49,898 bases of DNA from an uncultured Alistipes sp. (lineage in GTDB: Bacteria > Bacteroidota > Bacteroidia > Bacteroidales > Rikenellaceae), in the NCBI GenBank assembly GCA_944321765.1, contig CALUMQ010000033.1:1-49898 (forward strand), given 5' to 3'. A program made the position numbers and the translations under genes. Positions 25,244-33,895 of the stretch are shown piece by piece (the first letter of the stretch is position 1; each line of letters opens with the position of its first letter). The notes beneath the pieces are model-generated. The model ran no database searches, had not been told where the DNA came from, and worked only from the letters and a program-made list of their open reading frames with translations.

Positions 25244-26446
25244 CTATTTAACCAGGTTGTAGGTGTCGGTGGCGATGACCAGCTCCTCGTCGGTGGCGAT
25301 GGTGGCCACCTTGACCTTCGAGTCGGGGGTCGAGAGGATCTTGTTGACGCCCCGGGCGCCCTTGTTGGCCTCGGCGTCGAACTTCACGCCCATGAACTCC
25401 AGGCCGTTGCAGACCCACTGACGCAGTTCTGCAGAGTTCTCGCCCACGCCGCCCGTGAAGACGATCAGGTCGACACCGCCCATCTCGGCGGCATAGGCTC
25501 CGACGAACTTCTTCACCCGCGTGTAGTACATGTCTCGGGCCAGGATAGCCTGTTTGTTGCCCTCGTCGTAGGCACGGTCGATATCGCGCATGTCGCTCGA
25601 GAGATCGGTCAGGCCCAGAACGCCCGACTTCTTGTTCATCATGGTGTTCACCTCGGCATAGCTCATGCCCTCCTTTTCACCGATGAAGGTGATGGCGCTG
25701 GCGTCGACCGCTCCGCAGCGGGTTCCCATGACCAGTCCGTCGAGGGGCGAGAAACCCATCGAGGTGTCGAACGACTTGCCGTTGAGCACGGCCGTCACCG
25801 ATCCTCCGTTTCCGATGTGGCAGGTGATGATCTTCGAGTTGTCGAGATCGAGACCTGCGAGCTCGGCGCCCACGCGGGCAACGTACTTGTGGCTGGTTCC
25901 GTGGAATCCGTACTTGCGCACGCGGTACTTTTCATAATAGGCGTGGGGCAGGGCATACATGTAGTTGAAGGCCGGGATGGTCTGGTGGAACGAGGTGTCG
26001 AAGACCGTCACCTGCGGTACGCCGGGCAGCACCTTCTCGATCGACAGTACGCCTTCGAGGTTGGCGGGGTTGTGCAGCGGGGCGATCTGGAACAGCGAGC
26101 GGATCTTCTCCTTGACATCCTCGGTGACGATGCAGCTGGCGGGGAAGAACTCTCCGCCGTGGGCCACACGGTGTCCGACGGCCTTCACCTCGTCGAGCGA
26201 TGCGATTACGCCGTGCTGAGCGTCGGTCAGGGCGTCGAGCACCAGGCGGATACCCGTCGTGTGGTCGGGGATCGGCTGGCGGAGTTCGAAGGGCTCCTTT
26301 CCTACGGGTTTGTGGGTCAGAATGCCATCGGAGAGGCCGATGCGTTCAACGAGACCTTTGGCGAGCAGCTTGCTCGAGGTGTCGGTCATGTCGATCACCT
26401 GGTATTTGATCGACGAAGAGCCGCAGTTCAATACGAGAATAACCAT
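25244..26446 (-). CDS. ackA: Acetate kinase
   Basis: 400 residues, standard length. VLVLNCGSSSIKYQVID (about residues 3-19) is the first phosphate motif; the catalytic Asp-His region shows FDTSFHQTIPAFNYMYALP (about residue 147), with CHIGNGGSVTAVLNGKSFDTSMG near residue 205 and a C-terminal GVGENSAELR. It makes acetate and ATP from acetyl phosphate. An isolated -7-like TAAATTTG is at 26579-26572 (reverse strand) without a good -33. It heads the leftward trio ackA-ptb-buk. Confidence 0.96.
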   Translation of the reverse strand: MVILVLNCGSSSIKYQVIDMTDTSSKLLAKGLVERIGLSDGILTHKPVGKEPFELRQPIPDHTTGIRLVLDALTDAQHGVIASLDEVKAVGHRVAHGGEFFPASCIVTEDVKEKIRSLFQIAPLHNPANLEGVLSIEKVLPGVPQVTVFDTSFHQTIPAFNYMYALPHAYYEKYRVRKYGFHGTSHKYVARVGAELAGLDLDNSKIITCHIGNGGSVTAVLNGKSFDTSMGFSPLDGLVMGTRCGAVDASAITFIGEKEGMSYAEVNTMMNKKSGVLGLTDLSSDMRDIDRAYDEGNKQAILARDMYYTRVKKFVGAYAAEMGGVDLIVFTGGVGENSAELRQWVCNGLEFMGVKFDAEANKGARGVNKILSTPDSKVKVATIATDEELVIATDTYNLVK

Positions 26447-26645
26447 GATATGTAACGATTTTTTAAGTTTTGTCCGTTGGGCTTCGCTTTTCGGTCTTCT
26501 TCCCGGAATTGCCCGGGAGCAGGCGGAAGTGCGAAATTATTAATAAAAGTATGCAATATTCTACGAATATGCAAATTTAAACATTATTTGCTTGCGATCC
26601 GTATTTTTTTTGAGCCTTCAGCAGCGGTTTTTCCGTGTTTCGACA

Positions 26646-27902
26646 CTAGGGTTGTCGGATTTGTCCTTCGCCGCAGATCACGTACTTGTAGGTCGTCAGC
26701 TCGGGGAGACCCATCGGCCCCCGGGCGTGAAGTTTCTGGGTCGAGATGCCGACCTCGGCGCCGAAGCCGAACTGTGCGCCGTCGGTGAAGGCCGTCGAGA
26801 CATTGACGTAGACGCACGCGGCGTCGACCGATTGGGTGAAGCGCCGGGCCGCCGCGTCGTTTTCGGTGATGATCGCCTCGCTGTGGCGCGACGAGTAGCG
26901 GGCAATGTGGGCGAGTGCATCGTCGAGTGAGTCCACCGTGCATATGGCCATCTTGTAGTCGAGAAACTCCGTACCGAAGTGCTCTGCGGCGGCGTGCCGG
27001 AGCAGACAGGCCGGATAACGGCCCGTGAGTGCACCGTAAGCCTCCTCGTCGGCGAAAATCTCCACGCGACGGGCTGCCAGCGGATCGCACAGCGCCGCGA
27101 GGTCGCCGAGGCGGGCGCGGTGAATGACAAGACAGTCCAGGGCGTTGCAGACGCTGACACGGCGCGTTTTGGCATTGCAGACGATGGCGCGGCCCTTGTC
27201 GAGGTCTCCGTCGCGGTCGAAATAGGCGTGGACGATTCCCGCACCGGTTTCGATCACCGGGACCCGGGCATTCTCCCTTACGAAGCGGATCAATCCTGCA
27301 CCGCCGCGCGGAATCACTACGTCGACCTGTCCCACGGCGCCGAGCAGCGCTCCAACTGCCTCGTGCTCCGAGGGCAGCAGCGTGAACGACGCTTCGTCGA
27401 GCCCTTCGCCGCGCAGCGCTTCGCGCAGCAGGGCGGCGATCGCTTCATTCGAATGCCGGGCGTCGCTGCCGCCCTTCAGCACGCAGGCGTTGCCGGTCTT
27501 CATGCAGAGCGAGAAGATGTCGGCCGTGACGTTGGGCCGCGCCTCGCAGATCATGCCCACGACGCCGAACGGTACCCGTACCTTGCGGATGGTCATGCCG
27601 TTGGGACGTGTCCAGGCGGCGAGCGTCTCGCCCTGGGGGGATGACAGTTCGGCTACCGCCTCCATGTCCGAGGCGATGGAGGCGATGCGCTCTTCGGTGA
27701 GCAGCAGACGGTCGCGCAGCGGAGAATCGACGGCCATGGCCGCCAGATCCCGGGCATTGGCTGCGAGCAGCATGGCCGAATGTTCACGCAAGAGATGTGC
27801 GGCACGCTTCACGACGCGGCCCAACACCTCGGAATCGGTCTCTCCCAGGAGGTTCGCGGCACGCCGTGCGGCCTCGAATAGAGGTTCAAATCTTGCATCC
27901 AT
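26646..27902 (-). CDS. proA: Gamma-glutamyl phosphate reductase
   Basis: 418 residues. It reduces gamma-glutamyl phosphate to glutamate-5-semialdehyde with NADPH, the second step of proline synthesis. The NADP-binding part carries VPFGVVGMICEARPN (about residue 110). The catalytic Cys is in RRVSVCNALDCLVIH (about residue 250), and FGFGAEVGISTQKLHARGPMGL (about residue 380) is a strong family signature. It follows proB by 21 bases on the same strand. Confidence 0.96.
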   Translation of the reverse strand: MDARFEPLFEAARRAANLLGETDSEVLGRVVKRAAHLLREHSAMLLAANARDLAAMAVDSPLRDRLLLTEERIASIASDMEAVAELSSPQGETLAAWTRPNGMTIRKVRVPFGVVGMICEARPNVTADIFSLCMKTGNACVLKGGSDARHSNEAIAALLREALRGEGLDEASFTLLPSEHEAVGALLGAVGQVDVVIPRGGAGLIRFVRENARVPVIETGAGIVHAYFDRDGDLDKGRAIVCNAKTRRVSVCNALDCLVIHRARLGDLAALCDPLAARRVEIFADEEAYGALTGRYPACLLRHAAAEHFGTEFLDYKMAICTVDSLDDALAHIARYSSRHSEAIITENDAAARRFTQSVDAACVYVNVSTAFTDGAQFGFGAEVGISTQKLHARGPMGLPELTTYKYVICGEGQIRQP

Positions 27903-27923
27903 TGCTTCAGAGCGTTTGCAGAT

Positions 27924-29021
27924 TCATTGTTGTTCGATGTAGAGGTAGTCGCAGTGTACCAGCGGTTTGAGCCCCTTCAGGCCGAGGCTTTCGCGGGCCG
28001 TCCGGCTGTCACAGGCTGCCCGTCCGATGCCCAGCTGCCTGCCGTCGGGGGCGAGAATCCGTACGATGTCGTCGCGCTCGAAATCCCCCTCGATCCGTGT
28101 GACGCCCACCGGAAGGATGCTGGCCGCCTTGCTGCGCGTGACGGCTTCGGCGGCTCCGGCGTCGAGCTGCAGGGCTCCTTTGGCGAACCCCTCGCTGCTG
28201 GCGATCCAGCGCTTGACGCCCGAGGCGCCGTGCGGCGCCGCCTCGAAGCGCGTGCACACGATGTCACGCCCTTCGAGCAGCAGGTCCGTGAGGATTCCGT
28301 CGCGCCGTCCGTTGGCGATGATCACCTCGATGCCTTCGCCGGCCACGCGCGACGCGATGCGGTTCTTGGAGACCATTCCCCCGCGGCCGCGCGACGACCG
28401 GACCGGATCGATATATTGCGAAAGGTCGCGCCCCGGCTCCACGCGGCGGATCACCTGCGAGGCGGGGTCGGCGGGCGAGCCGTCGTAGATGCCGTCGATG
28501 TTGCTCAGGATAATGAGCGCCTCGGCATCCATCATTGCCGCAACGAGCCCCGAGAGCTCGTCGTTGTCGGTAAACATCAGCTCGGTGACGGAGATCGTGT
28601 CGTTCTCGTTGACGATCGGCACCACGCCGGCCGCCAGCATCGTCTCCATGCAGTTGCGCTGGTTGAGGTACTGGCGGCGTGTGGAGAGGCTTTCGCGGGT
28701 GGTGAGCACCTGTCCGCAGATGATTCCGTAGTCGTTGAAGAGATCGTAGTAGCGGTTGAGGAGCTTCACCTGCCCGACGGCCGAGAAGAGCTGCCGCGCG
28801 GAGACGGGGTCGAGTCGTCCGACGTGCGTTCCGAGCATCCCGCGTCCCGAAGCCACGGCTCCCGACGAGACGAGAATCACCTCGAGACCCTCGCGGTGGA
28901 GTCGGGCGATCTGATCCACGAGGGCCGAAATGCGGGTGGTATCGGGTCGTCCGTCGTCGCGTGTGAGGACGTTGCTGCCGATCTTGATGACGATGCGGCG
29001 GTATTTTTTGATGACTGACAT
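27924..29021 (-). CDS. proB: Glutamate 5-kinase with PUA domain
   Basis: 365 residues. The kinase domain has IVIKIGSNVLT (about residues 9-19), VLVSSGAVASGRGMLG-type sequence (about residue 51) and VNENDTISVTEL (about residue 139); residues after about 275 form the PUA domain. ProB phosphorylates glutamate for proline synthesis, and in many bacteria proline inhibits it. The ATG at 29021 has AAAGGAG (29035-29029 on the reverse strand) seven bases upstream, which settles the start. It follows the response regulator by 32 bases and is followed by proA. Confidence 0.96.
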   Translation of the reverse strand: MSVIKKYRRIVIKIGSNVLTRDDGRPDTTRISALVDQIARLHREGLEVILVSSGAVASGRGMLGTHVGRLDPVSARQLFSAVGQVKLLNRYYDLFNDYGIICGQVLTTRESLSTRRQYLNQRNCMETMLAAGVVPIVNENDTISVTELMFTDNDELSGLVAAMMDAEALIILSNIDGIYDGSPADPASQVIRRVEPGRDLSQYIDPVRSSRGRGGMVSKNRIASRVAGEGIEVIIANGRRDGILTDLLLEGRDIVCTRFEAAPHGASGVKRWIASSEGFAKGALQLDAGAAEAVTRSKAASILPVGVTRIEGDFERDDIVRILAPDGRQLGIGRAACDSRTARESLGLKGLKPLVHCDYLYIEQQ

Positions 29022-29053
29022 GTCTCTGCTCCTTTGTCCGGGCGGGGCTCCGC

Positions 29054-29728
29054 TCAGGGTTCGTACTTGTATCCCACGCCCTTGACCGTAACAATCCGTC
29101 CTTCGCCGATCTTCTGGCGCAGCTTGCGGATGTGCACGTCGATCGTGCGGTCTCCGACGATGACCTCCGAACCCCATACCGTGGCGTAGATCTCCTCCCG
29201 CGTGACGAGTCGTCCGGGTGTGGCGCAGAGCAGCGCCAGCAGTTCGAACTCCTTGCGGGGCAGCGGGAGGGGCTTTCCGTCGATTGTCGCCCGGTAGCTT
29301 TCGCGGTCGATCGTGATGCCCGATGGCTTGGCTTCGGACGGCTGCTCGCGGCCGATGTCGATACGCTTGAGGATGGCCTGCACGCGGCTTACGAGCAGCT
29401 TCATCTTGATGGGCTTGGTGAGATAGTCGTCGGCGCCGACGCCGAATCCCGCCAGCTGTTGCTCCTCTTCACCCAGGGCCGAGAGAAAGACGACCATCGT
29501 GTCCTTGAGCAACGGGTTTTCCCGAATGGCGCGACACGTCTGCGCGCCGTCCATCACCGGCATCATCATGTCGAGCAGAATCAGGTGCGGACGGCACTCG
29601 AGGGCGACCTTCAGCGCTTCGGCGCCATTTTGGGCCGTGAAGACTTCGTAGCCCTCGCGAACGAGGTTGTAGCGGACGAATTCGAGGATATCGACCTCGT
29701 CGTCGACCAAAAGAATGCGGTGGCTCAT
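29054..29728 (-). CDS. OmpR/PhoB-type two-component response regulator
   Basis: 224 residues. The receiver domain covers about residues 1-118, with acidic pocket LLVDDEVD, phospho-acceptor Asp in LLDMMMPVMDG (about residue 52), and the Lys in DYLTKPIK (about residue 104). The winged-helix DNA-binding domain covers about residues 130-224 (PLPRKEFELLALL, VTREEIYATVWG, RTIDVHIRKLRQKIG, VKGVGYKYEP). No sensor kinase is next to it. It precedes proB by 32 bases, so it may be co-transcribed with proBA. The upstream frame to 29974 is not used; the start at 29728 begins the receiver. Confidence 0.93.
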   Translation of the reverse strand: MSHRILLVDDEVDILEFVRYNLVREGYEVFTAQNGAEALKVALECRPHLILLDMMMPVMDGAQTCRAIRENPLLKDTMVVFLSALGEEEQQLAGFGVGADDYLTKPIKMKLLVSRVQAILKRIDIGREQPSEAKPSGITIDRESYRATIDGKPLPLPRKEFELLALLCATPGRLVTREEIYATVWGSEVIVGDRTIDVHIRKLRQKIGEGRIVTVKGVGYKYEP

Positions 29729-29794
29729 GGTGCTGGATTCGGATTCGTCTCTCCGGAGGCGGAGCGGCCGCTGCCGGGAGGCACATAACATCGG

Positions 29795-29826
29795 CGAATA
29801 TACGAATTTCCCGCGAATAAACCAAT
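29795..29826 (-). promoter_or_regulatory. Possible promoter for the response regulator
   Basis: On the reverse strand ATTG (29826-29823), 20 bases, then TATATTCG (29802-29795); one mismatch in each element. About 67 bases before the start codon at 29728. Confidence 0.4.
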
Positions 29827-29960
29827 TCCGGATGGGGCTGACAGATGTGCAAAACTCGTGTGTAAAGGCACCGGACGGGGGTTTGCGAGCCTCTTCGGAC
29901 GAAAAACGGACGTTTCGGGTGGTCCGGAAGCCGCAGGTGTTGTATGTTTTGACGAAAACT

Positions 29961-29992
29961 TTTCCTCGTTCCATATAAAATGGTTATATTTG
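29961..29992 (+). promoter_or_regulatory. Promoter for the DUF349-pyrG-yidC series
   Basis: TTTC at 29961-29964, 20 bases, then TATATTTG at 29985-29992, matching the Bacteroidetes consensus with one -33 mismatch. It lies about 49 bases before the ATG at 30041. Confidence 0.65.
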
Positions 29993-30040
29993 CAGGAATT
30001 ATGTACTCCCGTGTCTACGGAGCTAAAAACGCGTACTGAG

Positions 30041-32215
30041 ATGGCTACTGAAAAACCTACACTTCCTGCTCCCGAGGAGCAAGTCAGCCCCCGGGCTGAG
30101 GATGCACAAGCACGTCCTGCCGAGACTGTCGAAGTCCCCGAACCCGAAACGTCCGCTGCTGCGGAGACCCCCGCAACGACCGAAGCCGCCGAGGCGGCTC
30201 CGGCACCTTCCGAAGCGCCTGCCGCCCCGGAACCCATTGCGGACAACACGACCCCCGGGACCGAATCCGGCGCGGCGGCACCGCGTGCCAAACGGGCCCG
30301 CATTCCGTCGGCCGCCGAAGCGGTGCCTGTCGAGGATGAGGAGACGGAGCCTGTCGAACCGCAGGTGGACTTTGCCGACGAGGAGGCGGCCCTGGCAGCT
30401 CAGCACGCCGGACTGGAGATCGAGGGTGAGACGGCCGAGGAGGAGGCTGCCGAGCAGCTTGCCGAAGCGGAGTCGGCGCCTGCCGAAGAGAAGTTTGCCG
30501 GCAAGAGCAAGGAGGAGTTGGTCGGGCTGTTTGCCCGGATGCTTGAAGAGCAGCCCGTGCAGTCGCTGCGCCGCGATGTCGAGGCGTTGAAGATCGCCTT
30601 CTACCGCATCCGCCGCAACGAGGTGGAGAGTGCCCGGCGGAAGTTCCTTGCCGACGGGGGCGCCAAGGAGGATTTCACTCCGCCGGTTGACGGTGTCGAG
30701 GTGCAGTTCAAGGAGCTCTTCAAGGAGTACCGGCAGCGTCGGGATGAATTCATCGCCAACCTCGAAGCCGAGAAGGAGGCGAATCTCAAGATCAAGCAGG
30801 GCATCATCGAGGAGCTCAAGGAGCTGGTCAACTCGGATGAGACGCTCAACCATACCTTCACGAAGTTCCGCGAGCTGCAGCAGCGCTGGAAAGAGACCGG
30901 TCCCGTTCCGCAGCAGTACGTCAAGGATCTGTGGGAGACCTACAACCTGCACGTCGAGAACTTCTACAACTTCATCAAGATCAACAAGGAGCTGCGGGAC
31001 CTCGACCTGAAGAAGAACTACGAACAGAAGGTCGCGCTCTGCGAGCAGGCCGAGGCGCTGGTTCTGGAGCCTTCGGTGGTCGAGGCGTTCCACAAGCTGC
31101 AGAAACTCCACGACGAGTGGCGCGAGACGGGTCCCGTGGCCAACGAATACAAGGAGGCGCTCTGGGAGCGTTTCAAGGCAGCTTCGAGCCGTATCAACAA
31201 GCAGCATCAGGAGCACTTCGAGGCGTTGAAGGCCGAGCAGGTGCGGAACCTCGAACTCAAGACGCAGCTGTGCGTGACGACCGAGGAGCTTGCCGCACAG
31301 CCGCTGACTACGCGCAAGGAGTGGAACCGTGCGAGCGACCGCCTGCTGGAGATCCAGAAGACATGGAAAACCATCGGCTTTGCCCCCAAGAAGGACAACA
31401 ACCGCATCTACGAACGTTTCCGCACGGCCTGCGACCGGTTCTTCGAGGCGAAGCGCCGCTTCTACGCCGGGCTGAAGGCCGAGATGGAGCACAACTATCA
31501 ACTGAAGACCGAGATCTGCGAGGCTGCCGAGTCGCTCGCAGGGAGCGAAGAATGGAAGAAGACGACCGACGAACTGATCGCCCTGCAGGCGCGGTGGAAG
31601 CAGATCGGCGCCGTGTCGCGCCGCCATTCGGATGCCGTCTGGAAGCGCTTCCGTGCGGCGTGTGACAAGTTCTTCGAGCGCAAGGCCGCGCATTTTGCCT
31701 CGGTGGACGGAGAGCATGAGGAGAACCTCAAGAAGAAGCTTGCCCTGCTTGATGAGATGGCCGCTGCCGATGTGAAGACGGGCGGATACGAGGTGATCCG
31801 CGACTTCCAGCGCCGCTGGGGAGAGATCGGCTTCGTGCCCATCAAGCAGAAGGATGCCATTCAGAAACGCTACAAGGCCGCTGTCGACGAACTTTTCGCC
31901 ACGCTGCGCGGCACGGAGCGCGACCGTTCGATGGGGCGCTTCCGCGAGAAGCTCTCGTCGATGAAGGGGGCGGGCGACCGCCGGCTTCGTTCGGAGCGCG
32001 AGCGTCTTTATAACAAGGTGCGGCAGCTTGAGCAGGAGATCGCCCTGCTGGAGAACAACATCGGCTTCTTTGCGAAGTCGAAGAACGCCGAGGCGCTGAT
32101 TGCCGACGTGCGTGCGAAGATCGACCGCGCGCGTGAGGAGATGGCCGCCACCATCGAGAAGGTCCGGCTGATCGACAGCCAGGAGCAGGAGGAGCATCAA
32201 ACGGAAAACAAGTAA
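30041..32215 (+). CDS. DUF349-repeat protein
   Basis: 724 residues from the ATG at 30041 (MATEKPTLPAPEEQV). About the first 175 residues are acidic and rich in Glu, Ala and Pro. The rest consists of roughly seven DUF349-like helical repeats, each with a pattern such as ALWERFKAASSRINKQH and AVWKRFRAACDKFFERK. The C-terminus has a coiled-coil with NNIGFFAKSKNAE. The family is common in Bacteroidetes and its function is not established. It starts a rightward run with pyrG (29 bases later) and yidC. The frame open upstream to 29858 reaches across the promoter and is rejected. Confidence 0.88.
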   Translation: MATEKPTLPAPEEQVSPRAEDAQARPAETVEVPEPETSAAAETPATTEAAEAAPAPSEAPAAPEPIADNTTPGTESGAAAPRAKRARIPSAAEAVPVEDEETEPVEPQVDFADEEAALAAQHAGLEIEGETAEEEAAEQLAEAESAPAEEKFAGKSKEELVGLFARMLEEQPVQSLRRDVEALKIAFYRIRRNEVESARRKFLADGGAKEDFTPPVDGVEVQFKELFKEYRQRRDEFIANLEAEKEANLKIKQGIIEELKELVNSDETLNHTFTKFRELQQRWKETGPVPQQYVKDLWETYNLHVENFYNFIKINKELRDLDLKKNYEQKVALCEQAEALVLEPSVVEAFHKLQKLHDEWRETGPVANEYKEALWERFKAASSRINKQHQEHFEALKAEQVRNLELKTQLCVTTEELAAQPLTTRKEWNRASDRLLEIQKTWKTIGFAPKKDNNRIYERFRTACDRFFEAKRRFYAGLKAEMEHNYQLKTEICEAAESLAGSEEWKKTTDELIALQARWKQIGAVSRRHSDAVWKRFRAACDKFFERKAAHFASVDGEHEENLKKKLALLDEMAAADVKTGGYEVIRDFQRRWGEIGFVPIKQKDAIQKRYKAAVDELFATLRGTERDRSMGRFREKLSSMKGAGDRRLRSERERLYNKVRQLEQEIALLENNIGFFAKSKNAEALIADVRAKIDRAREEMAATIEKVRLIDSQEQEEHQTENK

Positions 32216-32244
32216 CTCTCAATAAGATATAAGCAAGAACGGAA

Positions 32245-33867
32245 ATGAAACTGACGAAACCCAAGTACGTATTCGTTACGGGCGGTGTAGCCTCGTCGCT
32301 CGGTAAAGGAATCATTTCGGCCTCGATCGCCCGCCTGCTTCTGGCCCGCGGGTACTCGGTGACCATACAGAAACTCGACCCCTACATCAATGTCGACCCG
32401 GGAACGCTCAACCCCTACGAGCACGGCGAGTGCTACGTGACGGAGGACGGCGCCGAGACCGACCTCGACCTGGGCCACTACGAGCGTTTCACGGACCATC
32501 CCACGTCGAAGGCCAACAACGTCACGACGGGCAAGATCTACAAGAGCGTGATCGAGAAGGAGCGCAAGGGCGAGTATCTGGGCAAGACCGTGCAGGTCAT
32601 TCCCCACATCACCGACGAAATCAAGCGTCGCATCCAGCTGCTGGGGCAGACCAAGAAATACGACGTGATCATCACCGAGATCGGCGGTACGGTGGGTGAC
32701 ATCGAGTCGCTGCCGTTCATCGAAACGGTGCGGCAGTTGCGCTACTCGCTCGGTTACAAGAATACGGCGCTGGTTCACCTGACGCTGATTCCCTACCTGG
32801 CTGCTTCGGGTGAGTTGAAGACCAAGCCTACGCAGCACTCCGTGAAGGCGCTTCTCGAAAACGGTCTGCAGCCCGACATTCTCGTGCTGCGTACGGAGCA
32901 TCCGCTGTCGATGAACCTGCGGCGCAAGGTGGCGCAGTTCTGCAACGTCGATGCCAACGCCGTGATGGAGTCGATCGACGTGCCGACGATCTACGAAGTG
33001 CCGATGAAGATGCACGAGCAGCATCTCGACGAGGTAGTGCTCGACAAGCTGGATCTCCCGGCCGACAAGGAGCCCGACATGAAGGAGTGGGTGGAGCGTG
33101 TTGACCGCATCAAGCACCCTTCGAAGACGCTCGAGATCGCTTTGGTGGGCAAGTATACCGAGCTGCCCGATGCCTACAAGTCGATCTGCGAATCGTTCAT
33201 CCATGCCGGGGCGGTCAACGACTGCAAGGTGAAGCTCCGCTACGTGAATTCGGAGAAGATCACCCGGGAGAACGTCGCTTCGCACCTGGGCCGCATGGCC
33301 GGCATTCTCGTCGCTCCGGGCTTTGGAAACCGCGGCATCGAGGGCAAGATCGAGGCTGTGCGCTTTGCGCGTGAGAACAACATCCCCTTCCTGGGCATCT
33401 GCCTGGGCATGCAGTGCGCCGTGATCGAGTTTGCCCGCAACGTGCTGGGCATCGCCGACGCCAATTCGAGCGAGATGGAGCAGACGCCCCATCCGGTAAT
33501 CGACCTCATGGAGGAGCAGAAGGGTGTGACGGCCAAGGGCGGTACGATGCGTCTGGGGGCCTATCCGTGTACGCTGAAACGCGGTTCGAAGGTCGCCGCA
33601 GCCTACGGCAAACTCAATATCTCGGAGCGTCACCGCCACCGTTACGAATTCAACAACGACTATCTGGCACAATTCGAGGCTGCCGGCATGAAGGCCGTGG
33701 GCGTGAATCCCGATACGGGACTGGTCGAGGTGATCGAGATCGAGAACCATCCGTGGTTCGTCGGCACGCAGTATCACCCCGAATACAAGAGCACGCTGTT
33801 GAATCCTTCGCCGTTGTTCATCGACTTCGTGAAGGCGGCCCTGGCCTATGATGCCGCAAGAAAGTAA
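32245..33867 (+). CDS. pyrG: CTP synthase
   Basis: 540 residues, standard. The N-terminal synthetase domain starts [16 protein letters not shown] (about residues 8-23), with [12 protein letters not shown] (about residue 150). The C-terminal glutaminase has the nucleophile in [15 protein letters not shown] (about residue 382), VAPGFGNRG, and the His-Glu pair in QYHPEYKS (about residue 515). It converts UTP to CTP with glutamine nitrogen. It lies between the DUF349 gene and yidC, co-directional with both. Confidence 0.97.
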   Translation: MKLTKPKYVFVTGGVASSLGKGIISASIARLLLARGYSVTIQKLDPYINVDPGTLNPYEHGECYVTEDGAETDLDLGHYERFTDHPTSKANNVTTGKIYKSVIEKERKGEYLGKTVQVIPHITDEIKRRIQLLGQTKKYDVIITEIGGTVGDIESLPFIETVRQLRYSLGYKNTALVHLTLIPYLAASGELKTKPTQHSVKALLENGLQPDILVLRTEHPLSMNLRRKVAQFCNVDANAVMESIDVPTIYEVPMKMHEQHLDEVVLDKLDLPADKEPDMKEWVERVDRIKHPSKTLEIALVGKYTELPDAYKSICESFIHAGAVNDCKVKLRYVNSEKITRENVASHLGRMAGILVAPGFGNRGIEGKIEAVRFARENNIPFLGICLGMQCAVIEFARNVLGIADANSSEMEQTPHPVIDLMEEQKGVTAKGGTMRLGAYPCTLKRGSKVAAAYGKLNISERHRHRYEFNNDYLAQFEAAGMKAVGVNPDTGLVEVIEIENHPWFVGTQYHPEYKSTLLNPSPLFIDFVKAALAYDAARK

Positions 33868-33895
33868 CCACCGCAGAAAAGGAACATATCTCTGA

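Larger units (their letters stand above)
29729..30040. other. Divergent intergenic region (312 bases)
   Basis: No gene seen. It holds a weak leftward promoter candidate at 29795-29826 and a rightward promoter at 29961-29992. The part at 29740-29960 has several open frames but no start or codon use resembling the neighbours. Confidence 0.6.
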
